Source: Panagrolaimus kolymaensis
Taxonomy: Eukaryota > Nematoda > Chromadorea > Rhabditida > Panagrolaimidae
Assembly (NCBI GenBank): GCA_028622995.1
Contig: JAJQJQ010000032.1
Span: 1,860,001-1,924,000 of the forward strand
Reading direction: 5' to 3'
DNA: 64,000 nucleotides
Shown here: piece after piece, positions 1 through 11,366 of the stretch
Layout: every line of letters begins with the position of its first letter
How positions within the stretch are numbered: position 1 is the first letter of the stretch
The notes under the pieces: model-generated
Seen by the model: only the letters and a program-made list of their open reading frames with translations
Database searches by the model: none
What the model was told of the DNA's origin: nothing
Position numbers and translations under genes: made by a program

Positions 1-1097
1 GGGACCAATTTGAATGGTTTTAACTTTACTCTTTGATTTGCTTGAAAAAAGTTTTAGATAAGTAATGGCACTAATTAAAATACTTATAAAACTTAAAGTT
101 GTATGATATGGGCCAATTGAATTTGTTATTTCATCGTGAGTTATCTAAAAAATTCGGAAATTTTATATAAAAATAGTAAGAGCTTTTTTGGAGAAATTTA
201 CTTTAAAATACAAAAATTCAATTAAATTTGGAAGAAATTCAAAAATAAAAGATGTAAAAACGATGAGTAAAATGGCATAATTTTTTTCTTTTGAAGAAGC
301 TACAGATTTTCTTTTATATCGAACCAAAATTAATAAAATGATTGCAACACCAAATTCGGTGATAGATATTCCAATTCGAAATTGAATTATATACGTTTGA
401 GGCAAAACATTAGTAAGAGAAGTAAAAAATGAGCAACCCGAATAGAAATATGATGGAATTGCTAAAATATTATTTAGCCAAACATTCAAAATACTAACAA
501 GGAAAAATAAAAGTATGTTAAAAATAAAGAGACGTTTTTTCCAAACGCATGAATATCGAATTGGAAAAATAATAGCAATACAACTTTCAATGCAAAGACA
601 AATTTCAAAAACTGAATTTGATTCCAAAAGTATCCAAGGAATTAACCCTGAAAAAGTCTATATTTTTAAGGTGATAAAAAAGGAAAAATAATTTCAGTCG
701 AAAAAATTAAAATAATGTTGAAATTTACAAATTTTAAAATAAAAAAACTTATTTCAAAGCGAAACTTTTTTTCTTGCTTTGAAGACTGAAGCAATGTTGC
801 TTCCTATATTAGCTTACCTAAAAAATAAATAATTTGTGAATTATAAATAATTTCATCAGGTCTCCAAAAAGAAATCAAATACACTCGATAAAAAACTGAA
901 GATATGCACAGCACAATTAAATAATAAAAGAATAGAACTAATGTTGGCGTAGCTTTATGCTTCACAAATTTTAATCTTAATAATTTTATGCATAAGAAAA
1001 TCACAATCACTATTATCAAGAAATTTAAAATATTGTGAAATAAAACATACCATGCATACATTTTTTTGTGATAAGAGACGCTGACTCTATCTATCAT
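1..1097 (-). CDS. Seven-transmembrane chemoreceptor, C-terminus beyond window
   Basis: Nematode serpentine chemoreceptor, best fitting the Sra/Srab/Sre group; it would sit in sensory-neuron membranes and couple to G proteins. Exons on the minus strand are 1097-818, 647-202 and 144 to the window edge, joined in phase across GT..AG introns of 170 and 57 nt. Exon 1 encodes the N-terminus with two hydrophobic helices. Exon 2 opens with WILLESNSVFEICLCIES and then IIFPIRYS, which resembles the TM3/intracellular-loop-2 region of this group. Exon 3 contains GPYHTTLSF, typical of the last helix. The last residues lie off the window. The family level is firm; the exact class is not. Confidence 0.7.
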
Positions 1098-1656
1098 AAT
1101 AAAGATTTAAAACTTAAAAAAAACTTTGTCATTAAAATTAATTAATTTTCTTTGAATATACAAAAAGCGTGGGAAAACAGTAAAAAAGCAGCAATAAATA
1201 AGCACTTTAAAACTACACAAAAGATAAAATACAATTCATGCGTAAAATGGATGTATGTATGTATTTAATTTATTACTTTACAACATTGCTTACATAATAA
1301 CACAAACATTATAAAATTTTAAACGAAAAAGTGTTCTTCGAAAAGGGCATTCCAAGAAAGAATGTTCCTCGCCACAGTATATAGAAATGATTTATTTTAA
1401 AAGCTCCAATTCTTTAACGGGTGTTTTAATGAGTCAAGTTTGATAAATGTTAGAATGAAAAAAATTTGTTATGTTGTAACAAAAATGGGCTCATGAAGTT
1501 GCTATGATAATTAATAAATTTTAAATTTAGTTAAGTTAGCTTTTGTTACTTGTTTATGTCAAACTTTAACAATTTAAAAAAATTAATTATATCTTTATAA
1601 TTTTTATAAAACTTTTGTAACTATAAAATAAACATAGTTATTATTATTTTATTTTT
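1098..1656. other. Intergenic, AT-rich
   Basis: No coding region seen. It lies between the 5' end of the receptor and the 3' end of the DUF229 gene. A short (ATGT)n microsatellite occurs near 1252-1265. Confidence 0.6.
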
Positions 1657-4446
1657 TTATGCATCTTCCATGGAATCCATTGTCGGGGAAGCTGTGGTTA
1701 ACGCTTCATATTCTTCTTTTGTTTCGGGAATAAACTCTTTTCTGAAAGCTGATTCCAATTTTTTGTCTGCCATTTTAATTTTATTTGCCATTTTTGTTGT
1801 TGTTTTCAATAATTTTGATTTCTTTTTTGGGGGTTTAGTTGTTGCATTTAATAAATCTTTGCAAAAACAATATGATTCATATTTGGCACCTGCGGCGCAT
1901 TTAGCTTGATGACCATATTTATTTAATCTTGGAAATCTTCCAGATAATATAGTATAACTTCCATCTAGATTATTTTTCATTACAAATCCATTAAATCTTC
2001 CTCTTCCTGGGAGAGTTTCCCATTGTATTTGATAAATCGTAACATTGCCTTTTTCTTTAAATTCTTCGACTTTTACATTCACTTCTGGATTTAGAGTTAA
2101 AAGAGAGCAGGGCGATGTTTGATTAAATTCTCTTAACTTTTCATTCATATTTGCTAACAATAATTTCGATGCTTCGGGTGCCACTTCATTTCCACGTGGA
2201 AGTTTGATTCGCTCAAAATCACACATACAAAAGCGAAATGGAATTCCCAAGAGATCGCACGTTCGAGGTTGAGGAAGTGGATGGAAAAGGGAACTGCCTC
2301 GAATTAAAGGGTTTGGAAATCGAGGATTTGGTGGCTAAAAAGTGTAAATAAAAATTATTCTTGTTAGTTCAAAAAATCTCTAAATAAATAATTTACTTTA
2401 TTGATTTCCAGTAAAGTTGCGTAAACATCATAATGAGTAATTAATTCCTGAGTATTTTGTTTAAGCATATTAATAATTTCTGGATCTCGTCGTTTATTAG
2501 CTGGCACCGACATAAATAATAAAGGATTTTTATCTTCGGTATCTCCATGCTTTGTATAACTTATTCCACCAAAGCGATTCCCATGATCACCCATAACAAA
2601 AATATATGAGTTATTTAACTATAAAAAATTAGTCTAAAATTTGCATTAAAAAATATTATAAAAGAATCTTACTTTTTCTCTATATTTTTTAAAGAAATTA
2701 TAAAAATAATCATCAGTGTGATACAAATTATTTCTCGAATCATGAGCTAAATAAGTCATCCAAGTCATAGAAAATTTAGGTTTATCTGGATATGCATCAA
2801 TAAACCTTTTTAAATATTCCATTTGAAAATAAAATGTTTCTCTGCATTGGTCGTAAATGGTAATATTTTTTAAATTCGCAACCCAATGTCTACTTAGTCG
2901 CTCAATTCGGAGTTGAAAGGGTCTAAAATAATTTAATATCAAAATTAAATTAGCTAACAGAAAGATTTATAAACAACAGCTTCAATAATTTTTTATTACT
3001 TTCAATTTTTTCAATAAAAAAATTTGCATAAATCTTTTACCTCATATAATGAGTTGTTGGAGGCTTGGCAAACCCTTTACATCCAGGAAAATTGAATACT
3101 CCTTGACTCCAATCTTCTGACATTAAAGTTTTATATCCATCTTCTTGAAATCGATAACCAATGAATTGATCATCATCCAAAGGTTTTGAGCACCATTCTT
3201 CCGTGTTATTGTAATCATTTTGATGTCCACGTGAAACAGGACTTTTGGGAAGAGTATTGATACTTTTGCCCAATAAAAGTGCAAAACCATTCGGGGTACT
3301 ATTTAATCCCATTTTATTGAGATATCGAAAACCAATGGCTTCAAAATATTCTCGTAAAGCATGAAGAGTTTTTGGCATGGAACGAATAAATTGTGTGAGT
3401 GAAACGGAATCCAACAAAATTATATGGACATCGGGTTTCCCGGATGGTTGAACTTCTTCAGGTTTTGGTGGAGGACTAAAAATTATTTTTAAATTCTTTG
3501 AAATTAATATTTAAAATTTGCTAATTATTTCCAGAAAATTTTTGATTTTTAGAACTCTTTAATCCAACAACGTAAATTGGAAAGTAGCAAAAATTGTTTA
3601 AAAAATGACTAAAATTTGCGTAAATTTATTTTCTTCTATTTTTAGCGTAAATTTACAGTTTTTTAATTTAGTGTCAATAATTTAACAAAGATTAAAGGAT
3701 TTCATTTGCAGAGTGGAAAACTCACTCAGGTCGATAAATTTGCGCATGAATAAATTTATAAAAAGTTTCTATGGTTCCATTTTTTAGCATATCTTTACAT
3801 TCAATTTCAAATACATCACATTCGGGTCTGCTTCCATTAACAATTTCTATCCATTCACCAAAATCAATATCATAATCATTTTTTGGATTACAACATCGTC
3901 GAAGGCATGTTACATTTTCTCCTTCACGATCATGAGCAATATAAAGTTTTCCATCGCGAATTTGAGAAAATTGCTTCCATTTTGGTTTGCAATTTTTTGG
4001 AAAAATTGGAACTCCATTATAAACTGGTTCAGGGATGTTTGTGACCAGCCATTTTTTGATTGATGGATCCCATGGATCGAGATATGGTAATTTACAATGA
4101 TCAAATAATATTTGTGATTCCGATTCATTTTTGTTGGAATTATATAAAAGTGAATTTAGATCTAAAATAATAAAGCAAAATTTTATGAAGATACATAATT
4201 TTGGTCTTTTGTAAAGCTAAATTTCTTTTATTTAGCATTTTTACAAACTCAAATTCTAGGTGAAACAAAGAATCTTAAGAAGAAGAATTCACAGAAAGCT
4301 TTGCATATAATACCTGTAGGTAAAATAACTGTGTAATCAAAGTTTCGCCATCTTAATCTATCATCAACTAAAAGAATTATACACAAAGCGCATCCAATAA
4401 AAAGTACAACAATTTTTCCTGATCCAGCTCTACTAACCCTAACCAT
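1657..4446 (-). CDS. DUF229 (PF02995) family protein, 717 aa
   Basis: Six exons: 4446-4314, 4161-3726, 3475-3041, 2922-2673, 2618-2397 and 2334-1657, all joining in phase. The N-terminus has a hydrophobic stretch (GKIVVLFIGCALCIILLVDD) fitting a type II membrane anchor. After a Cys-containing stem with CKLPYLDPWDPSIKKW come the DUF229 hallmarks: DSVSLTQFIRSMPKT near residue 215, DDDQFIGYRFQEDGYKT, FNFPGCKGFAKPPTTHYMRP, MTYLAHDSRN, VMGDHGNRFGG, and a Cys-rich end with FRFCMCDFE. The fold belongs to the alkaline phosphatase/sulfatase superfamily. DUF229 is strongly expanded in nematodes and its substrate is unknown. A 72-codon open frame at 3910-4128 is a shadow of exon 2. The gene looks intact. 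Confidence 0.9.
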
Positions 4447-4829
4447 GGCTGCTAAAAAGAATGATTCAACAAGCGTTTTTGATGAAGGGTATTTTTTTAC
4501 ATTTTCTGGTTAAATGATTTTTTAAAACATAAACCTTTCTTTATTTTTGCTTGTTTCTAGCAATAGGTGTACAAACAATTTTGTCTGATGCTTTTATGAG
4601 CACAGCGCGTTCACATACATCCGTTAAAATTAATGAAAAAATCATTATTAAAAAAATATGTATCAAAGAGCGAAAAAAGGCTTCTTTTAATTAAATTGAT
4701 TCCAGCAGCAGTTGAATAAATGAGAGAAAAAATGTAGCGTTTTTAAACAAAATTTATTAATGATGACGATAAAAAATTTAGACTTTTTCGACGACAAGCA
4801 ATAGAGAACTGGCAATTTTTTGTTTATAA

Positions 4830-5045
4830 TGAACGTACCTTAAAATTTAATTTTTTTTAAAGTGATTTAATTTTAACAAAAATAAAATTTTTTAATCACT
4901 GTCCCTTTGATAGTAAAAAATAAATGTTAACTTTCAAAAATTATGTTACTATCAACTGAGAAAGTAATCAATATTTTTTACGGTTGTTGAAATTTGTTTA
5001 CCGTCCTTTTACGATAACTATAGCTTGAAAACATTTTATAATTAG
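4830..5045. repeat. Dispersed repeat, copy 1
   Basis: Copy of an approximately 150-250 bp AT-rich repeat found seven times in this window. The core carries GATAGTAAAAAATAAATGTT, then GTTACTATCAACTGAGAAAG and TAATCAATATTTTT. It shares the leader AATGAACGTACCTTAAAATT with copy 4. Short inverted GATAGTAAA/TTTACTATC pairs suggest a non-autonomous hairpin element. It occupies much of the gene-free stretch 4447-5480, where I see nothing else. Confidence 0.7.
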
Positions 5046-5480
5046 TAATTAGCTGAAATGAAAAAGATTAAATGTAAACCGAATTTATTTTTTTACACAA
5101 CAATTTTGTTAAGAATGACTTATACTAATATTTGTAGGTGGAAATGAATGTTGACTTATTAAAAAAACGAGGTAACAGTGGTTTTTTTGTTAATAAAAAG
5201 ACAGTTAAATAAAACATCTGCATAACGATGAATAAAATAATTATATTAAATAAAAGTTCCCATGAAAGAATATGATTTATGAGCCCTTAAAATTAGGTAT
5301 GCATTAAGAGTTTAAAAAATTCATTGAATTTTTATTTTCACTTGCTTGCTGCTTTATTTGTTTTACTTCCAATATTTGATGTCTACTTACTTTTTAGCTT
5401 TATCTAATTTGTTCATAGGCTTTTTTGTTATTGGTTTTTTCTAACAATTTATCATTAAAATTTTTTGGATATGAATTACG

Positions 5481-6587
5481 ATGAATGAAACTATTATTAA
5501 CCAATATTATTTTCCAAAATTAATTATTATTTATAGTTATTATTCTACAGTTTGCCTTTTTTTTAACTTGGCTAACATATATTCCACTTGTTTATTGTAT
5601 CTTAAAAAAATCAAGTAATTTCGGTCGCTATCGATGGTTAATATTAAATCATGCAACTTGGAGTTTTTTATTTGAAAATGTATTAACTTTGTGGAAACCA
5701 ATAATAGTTTTTCCAATTCCTGGAGCATTTAATATTGGAATATTTTCTGAAATGGGACCAAAAGTTTCATGGTATATATTTATTATTATTGCAATATTAA
5801 TATCAAATTCGGCGAATGGCTTAATTATGTCTGTACAATATCGATTTTTTGCGGTTGAGTTATTTTCCTTTGCTTTTTTGGAACATAAATCATATAATAA
5901 TTATTTTTTAAGGTTATTCCAGGAAGAATTCAAAATTTTATTGAAAATTCAAAATTTGTTAATGTTTTATATGCCCTTAACCACATTATTTACCTTATTA
6001 TTTTGCCCATTCTATTGATTCCAATTGCGGATGAAATAGATATTCCAGAAAAAATGTTGACTGCGAAAAAATTCAATACTAATGTACTTATTTTTCTTGA
6101 AAATTTACCTTCACCAAATATATTATCATTTTTTATGATAGAAATAAATAATACAATGAAATATGTTTTAATTGGGGGAATTATAATGGAAGCTGGTTTT
6201 TTGTGTTTTTGGCCTATGGTGATTATTCATTTCTTATATCGTTTACGAAAAATGAGTAAAATTTCATCACAAACAGAAAAATTAAAGCGCCCTCTAATGG
6301 TTAGTAATATATTTCAATGTTTATGGGGTTTTGCATTACTTATTCCAATTCAAACTATGTTTTGCACTCTTTTATTTGGAATCAATTATGGCGGATCTAT
6401 AACTCAATTATCTTTATTTTTAATGGAATCTCATTCCTTTATAGAATTTTTTTCATTGCTATGGTTTATTACGCCATATAAAAATTTTTGTTTTGGATGG
6501 TTAATTAAAAAAATTTCAAATCAAACTCAAGCACCCATGATTGTGCCACAAATGTCTTCAACAATAAATAGTTTTAATAATCATTAA
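5481..6587 (+). pseudogene. Chemoreceptor (Str/Srh-like) with one frameshift
   Basis: Two exons, 5481-5853 and 5913-6587, joined in phase by a 59 nt intron (donor GTTGAG, acceptor TTTTAAG). The protein matches the intact receptor at 32797-33813 along its length: MNETII, YSYY, LTWLTYIPLVY, RWLILNHATWSF and a C-terminal FIEFFSLLWFITPYKNF. The start and the rest are in different frames, and the break falls in a run of eight T at 5557-5564 where seven would keep the frame. This may be a decayed gene or a homopolymer error in the assembly; everything after it is open to the stop. Confidence 0.65.
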
Positions 6588-6609
6588 CATAGATCTCGCT
6601 GTTTTTCAA

Positions 6610-6855
6610 GAATGAAAGAAAGTACTTTAAAATTTAATAAATATTGTTGTTGAAAGTAGTTTATTATTAACAGAAACTAAATTCATAGATTACTGTCTTC
6701 TCGATAGTAAAAAATAAATATTAAGTTTCAAAAATCTTGTTACTGTCATCATTGAAAGTAATAAAAATATTTAAAATTTGTTAGAATTTGTTTACTGTCA
6801 ATTATAAGCTTGTTTGAAAAAAAATATTTTATAAAAAATAACTTCAAATAAAAAC
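6610..6855. repeat. Dispersed repeat, copy 2
   Basis: Same family as the copy at 4830-5045: GATTACTGTC then GATAGTAAAAAATAAATATT, TTGTTACTGTCATC and TTGTTTACTGTC. It lies just downstream of the frameshifted receptor. Nothing else is seen up to 7161. Confidence 0.65.
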
Positions 6856-7161
6856 AATTAAATGTAAAATCACAAAATTTATGACAATTTGGTTAAGAAC
6901 TAGTAATAGCAATAATTATTGGTGCAGATGAATGTTGTGAAATATTCTTACTATTCATTGTCGATTTTTATCATATATGTTTATCGATATAACAAAAAAC
7001 AATTTTATTTGAAGCATAAAAGATACATAAAAAATAATTTGTGGATAAAGTTTTACATGTTACTTAGATAATCTTTGATCCCGGATACTTGAAAAATATA
7101 CTGTCCTTTTTCTATATTATATGCGTTTGGGAAAGGGTATAGTTTCTCTTCACTTTTGAGC

Positions 7162-7472
7162 TATTAGTAGATCAAACCTTAGCCGAAATTGAAGCGGATC
7201 TTTATGATAATGTGGCATCAACTTTTAATAATGAAGGAAATAAATTTGGATCTAAAGTTTTTCAACCCGGACAAAGATGTGCTGTTTATGTTGCTTCCAT
7301 TCCTGCTAGTAAACTTCCTGCTTGGTATCCAGCTGGCTCATATTTAGAAGGAACGCTTTCATTGTCATCGGATTTTGACAAATGTTTGGATAAATCCTTT
7401 GCAAACTTTAAAATAAGATACAACTTTGGAATAGCGAAATTGCCTGATTCTGGCAATTCAAAAGTGGCATAA
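7162..7472 (+). pseudogene. Tripeptidyl-peptidase II C-terminal fragment
   Basis: One open exon-like segment, preceded by TTTTGAG and ending in TAA. It reads LLVDQTLAEIEADLYDN, then FQPGQRCAVYVASIP, SKLPAWYPAGSYLEGTLSL and FKIRYNF. This pattern (a Pro-Gly turn, Y-V-A-x-I-P, then Lys-Leu-Pro and Gly-x-x-Leu-x-Gly-x-Leu) resembles the region near the C-terminus of the giant cytosolic serine peptidase TPP2. No peptidase domain or other exons are found nearby, and repeat copies flank it on both sides. I read it as a duplicated fragment, with family assignment from memory of the motif only. No start codon is proposed. Confidence 0.45.
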
Positions 7473-7769
7473 ATATCTAATAAAGAAAATAGGAAAGGAG
7501 ATGAACTTAATAAAAACACGAATTCTTTACAAAAAACGAAATGTTAGTAACCTTTCTTAAATTTTTTTTTATGTATCATGATAATTTTACATGGACATTT
7601 ATTGTTTAAAAAACAATTTAAATTCTTTTGTGATTTTTTATTTATAATAATGTTTACTGAACCTCTCTTAAGGCTTCTTTTTCCGAAATAAATCGACTTT
7701 ATTTTTTTTTCATTATCAATGAAAATAAAAATTAAATTAAATTTTTTCTGAGAATATTTTGTTTAAAAA

Positions 7770-7950
7770 AACATATCTTTCGATTACTCTCTTATTGATA
7801 GTTAAAAATAAAAGTGTAAATTGAAATTATTTGTTACTATCAGTTGAGAAAGTAAGCAATGTTTTTGATGGCTGTTGGATTTTGTTTACTATCATTTTAG
7901 ACAGCTATCTGGAAAAACATTTTATTACGAAAAATTATCCGAGATGAAAA
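7770..7950. repeat. Dispersed repeat, copy 3
   Basis: Same family as the copies at 4830 and 6610: GATAGTTAAAAATAAAAGTG, TTGTTACTATCAGTTGAGAA, GGCTGTTGGATTTTGTTTAC. The remaining stretch 7473-8649 is AT-rich with no supported gene. Confidence 0.65.
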
Positions 7951-8649
7951 AAAATAAAATGTTTAATATCCGTTTTTTTGAGTTTTCCAATATAAAAGAA
8001 AAGAGCATACATTTTTTGCTGCAGGGAATCTGAAAAATCGTTATTAAAAATAACCTTCTGATCTTCTATTTTTTGAAGTTTATATTTTAGCCATTCAAAT
8101 GAAAGAGAAAAAGAAATGCAATCCAATTACAGTTTTTTTTAATTATCAAAGTATGTAAAGATATCACAAAATTTCGACATCAAAAAACCCTATTGAATGA
8201 TTCAAAAACTATCATAATCTTTTTTCCATCATTTTTCGTAAAAGCAATAATACCTAAAATCCAAAAAAGTTTTTAAAAAATAAAGAAAAAAGACGAGGGT
8301 TTTAATGTTCTTAATTTTAGTTATTGAGGTTATTCACTTTAAGATATTTATTGAGAGATAAAAAGTGAAATTGAATAATAAAATGCTTTTGTCAAGAGTA
8401 CTTATCACTTTCGATTTTGTTTATTTTTATATAAATTTTGTTTTTATTTATTCTCAAAGAATATCCTAAAGCTAAATAATGAGTGTGAAAGGTCGTTAGC
8501 CAAAATTTTAGAAGTATAAAAGGAACTCATGGTTCACCAAATTTATCATTCTTGAATTGTATTCATCACATCGTCTGCTTTTATCGAATTTTTTTTTCTG
8601 ATTATTTATTCTCTTTTATTACTGATTATTATTTTCTGAAAATCAAAAA

Positions 8650-8991
8650 TCACGCTTTTAAAAGAAAAATATGGTTTATTTCCTTTTGTTTTTTGCTGCC
8701 ACTTTCGTTGCATTTGCAATAGGCAAAAAGAGCTTTCTCAAACTGAGTATCATGATCATTCGAGACAATTTCATAGTGATTGATAAGTTTAACGAAAATA
8801 TCCAAACACTGAGCTGAACAATTGAGAATAATAGACTCTCTAGCATCTGTCAAACCTACAAAAAATCGTTGAATAAAAAATTAAAATATATTAAACTTAC
8901 TGCAAATATTTTTCAGCAACTCAGAAGCATCAATAACTTTTTGATTTGCTTCAAATTTTTGATTATCAATTTTGGATTGAAGAATATACAT
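8650..8991 (-). CDS. Short Skp1-like (POZ domain only) protein, 98 aa
   Basis: Two exons, 8991-8901 and 8855-8650, in phase. The protein begins MYILQSKIDNQKFEANQKVI and continues ILNCSAQCLDIFVKLINHYE, which fits the N-terminal POZ fold of Skp1 (adaptor of SCF ubiquitin ligases). It is a paralogue of the gene at 11367-12805: exon 1 has exactly the same length (91 nt) and phase. It stops after a Lys-rich tail and lacks the Skp1 C-terminal helices that bind F-box proteins, so it cannot be a normal SCF adaptor; it may be a truncated copy. Confidence 0.6.
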
Positions 8992-9101
8992 TTTTTGGTT
9001 AATTTATTTTTATGCTAAAATCAAATAACAACTTTAATAAAAATTTCTAGAAAATTTTAAGAGACAAAAATAATTTTTATTAACAAGTTTCAAAGAAAAA
9101 A

Positions 9102-9113
9102 TTTGGCGCGAAA
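9102..9113. promoter_or_regulatory. E2F-like site upstream of short Skp1-like gene
   Basis: TTTGGCGCGAAA, a textbook E2F/DP consensus in very AT-rich sequence, 111 bp upstream of the ATG at 8991. The paralogue at 11367-12805 has a related site at the same distance, and the sequence next to both (TTATTAACAA, TTTCAAAGAA) is also shared. Confidence 0.5.
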
Positions 9114-9403
9114 TGAATGTGGGCAAAAAAGCAAAGCAAGCAGTCAATTATAGGCACCGTTGTTCTAGTTATAAAAAAAGAGTGAGCAACTTGCAATGGA
9201 CGCACAATACTTTTTTTTATTGTGCCAAAATAATCAATATTCTCTAATTATTAAAATAGAGTTGGGGCATAAAGTTATGGGGAAATTCTCATAAATTTGC
9301 TAATTTAATTTCGTAAACCTTTTTTTATTCTTTCTTTGTTACAAGCAACAAATTTTCAAACTTTTTAGGCTAAATGCAAGCGAAAAAACTTGCAATTTCT
9401 TTG

Positions 9404-9665
9404 AATGAACGTACCTTAAAATTTAATTAGTTTGTTTTGGAAAGTAATTTATTTGTAACAAAATTTTTTGATTACTGTGTCTTTGAAAGTTAAAAACAAA
9501 AGTGAAAGTTAAAATTGTTTGTTACTATCAACTGATAAAGTAATCAATATTTTTGATTGTTGTTGGAATTTGCTTACTATCTTTTTACGAAGGCGATCAT
9601 CTTGAATAACTTTTTTTTAATGAGAAATTTGGCGAGTGCATCTTGATAAATGAAAAAAAAAGTTG
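9404..9665. repeat. Dispersed repeat, copy 4
   Basis: Same family as the copy at 4830-5045, including the leader AATGAACGTACCTTAAAATT. The core reads TTGTTACTATCAACTGATAA and TTGTTGTTGGAATTTGCTTA. Confidence 0.7.
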
Positions 9666-9669
9666 CCAT

Positions 9670-10553
9670 AGAAAATGAAAGCCTTTTAATTAAATTATTC
9701 ATAAACTTTTGGTTGTTAATAATTTTAAATTGCATTTTTCTGGTCATTAATTTTTCAAAGTATAAATTCAAAGAAAAGTTATAGAATATTATGGCAAGGG
9801 CAATCCTTTTTTTGTTGATTGTCGATAATCATCGCAAAAAACAGAGATTCGATCTCATTGAATGATTGCAACCATCATCAAACTTTTTTCTTTCAAACAT
9901 TATCTTAATGCCAATTTTTGTTATTTGATTTAACCAAAAAATTGCTCTTTTGCCTTTTTTTGACATTGACCGATCAACTATAAAAAAAATGCAGATGCCT
10001 TCAAAATCGGAGGTCAAAAAGGGGGGGGGGAAATATGCCAAGAATGAAATAAAATCAGGCGACTCCGAATGCCGTACCCTTTATTTTCATCATTTCTTCG
10101 AACACAAAATTGGTCTTGGCAAAAAAAAAATATAAGCAAATTTTTCCCCTTTTTATGGCATTGGCCGAAAAGAAACAAATGCGATCCTTTTTTTAAAGGT
10201 CAAGAGAGAAATATTCGTCGCTGATAAGAAAAATAAGTGATGGCAAATATTGTGCTTTCATTGGTTTAAGAAAAATAGGTCGTTATTCGTTTGCTTTTTC
10301 GCCATAAAAATAAAGTGAATCCGCCGTTTTTTTTTGAGATAGTAAAAATTTTTTCTTTCTTTTTGGGTCCAATGGTATCGTAACATCTCTCATTATAAAT
10401 ATTTAACGCAAGATTTTTGTTTTCTTTTTTTTTAATTTTTGTTATTTTTTTACATCATTCGTTTCATTTTTAAGATATTCTAATCGCAAAACTTTTACCT
10501 TATTATTTTTAGGTATCTCGGATAACCAACTTTTTTGCTTTACATCATTTTGT
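9670..10553. other. Gene-free stretch with poly-G run
   Basis: No supported gene. A run of ten or so G near 10020-10030 stands out in this AT-rich region. TTTTTAG at 10506-10512, 41 bp before the ATG of the next gene, could be a trans-splice or 5' UTR splice acceptor. Confidence 0.4.
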
Positions 10554-11179
10554 ATGTGTGATTTGAAGCAAATAATCGAACCAATTATGGTTCCTAGAAA
10601 TAAAGAAGAAGTCGAGCAAAAATCAAAAAAATATAAAATTTTTGGTTGTTTACATGTTGAAAAATTGACAAAAGTTATTTGTTGGCTAGGGCTAATTCTT
10701 TTAGCTTATAATTCAGTTTCATCATTTGTTAATGTTGGAATTAGCGTAAATCTTATTAACGGAATATTAGGAACTTTTGTTTATGGCATTGCTCTATATG
10801 GAATTGAAAATACTAAACCATCTTTTTTAATTGCAACGTTGATTGTTAAAGTAAGTATATATTTTTTCTAATATTATTTGTTCTTTATTTTATTTTTTGA
10901 CAAAATGATTTTTAAATTTTATTTTAGATAATCAATTTGATTGTGGTTATCGTAAATTTTGTTCTCTTTCTCAATGGAATTTATTTCTTCTCAATTATTT
11001 ATCCTAAAGTTTATGCTTCCCGGGTTTTTGCTGTTCGTGTATTAGGTAATTTCTTGGAATTTTACATTTTTTATCGATGCTATGAATCCATTCGCGAAAA
11101 GAAGATTGTTACAAATGAAGCCCAATTGCCTGTAACATATGAAAAGAATAATGTTCAACTCCTCGATGATTCTTATTAA
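10554..11179 (+). CDS. Four-transmembrane nematode protein, 182 aa
   Basis: Exons 10554-10850 and 10928-11179 join in phase (GTAAGT...TTTTAG). After a hydrophilic N-terminus comes FGCLHVEKLTKVICWLGLIL and then four hydrophobic helices, with a charged tail RCYESIREKK and an acidic end. A Cys-x-His pair before TM1 followed by four helices is common in small nematode membrane proteins, with a loose resemblance to LAPTM-like proteins. I do not recognise the family, and no function is assigned. Confidence 0.7.
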
Positions 11180-11366
11180 AAAATGTCAGCTTTTTAATAT
11201 TTCCTAATTTTTTTATATTTAACCGAACTAGCCTAAAAAAATTTATCTTCTTGTTGCTTGGAATTTTTTAAACTTTAATCAATTTCATTTTTCTCTGGTT
11301 CAAAACATAGTTTTTTATTTCAAGTAGCAAGAAAAAGATTAAAGAAAAATTAGTGTAACAAATATT

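Noticed and set aside
3910..4128. 72-codon open frame in the DUF229 gene
   Set aside because: Another frame of the same exon gives conserved DUF229 residues and joins in phase.
10015..10035. Poly-G run as telomere or regulatory G-quadruplex
   Set aside because: It is a single run with no repeat unit, more like a homopolymer or an assembly quirk.
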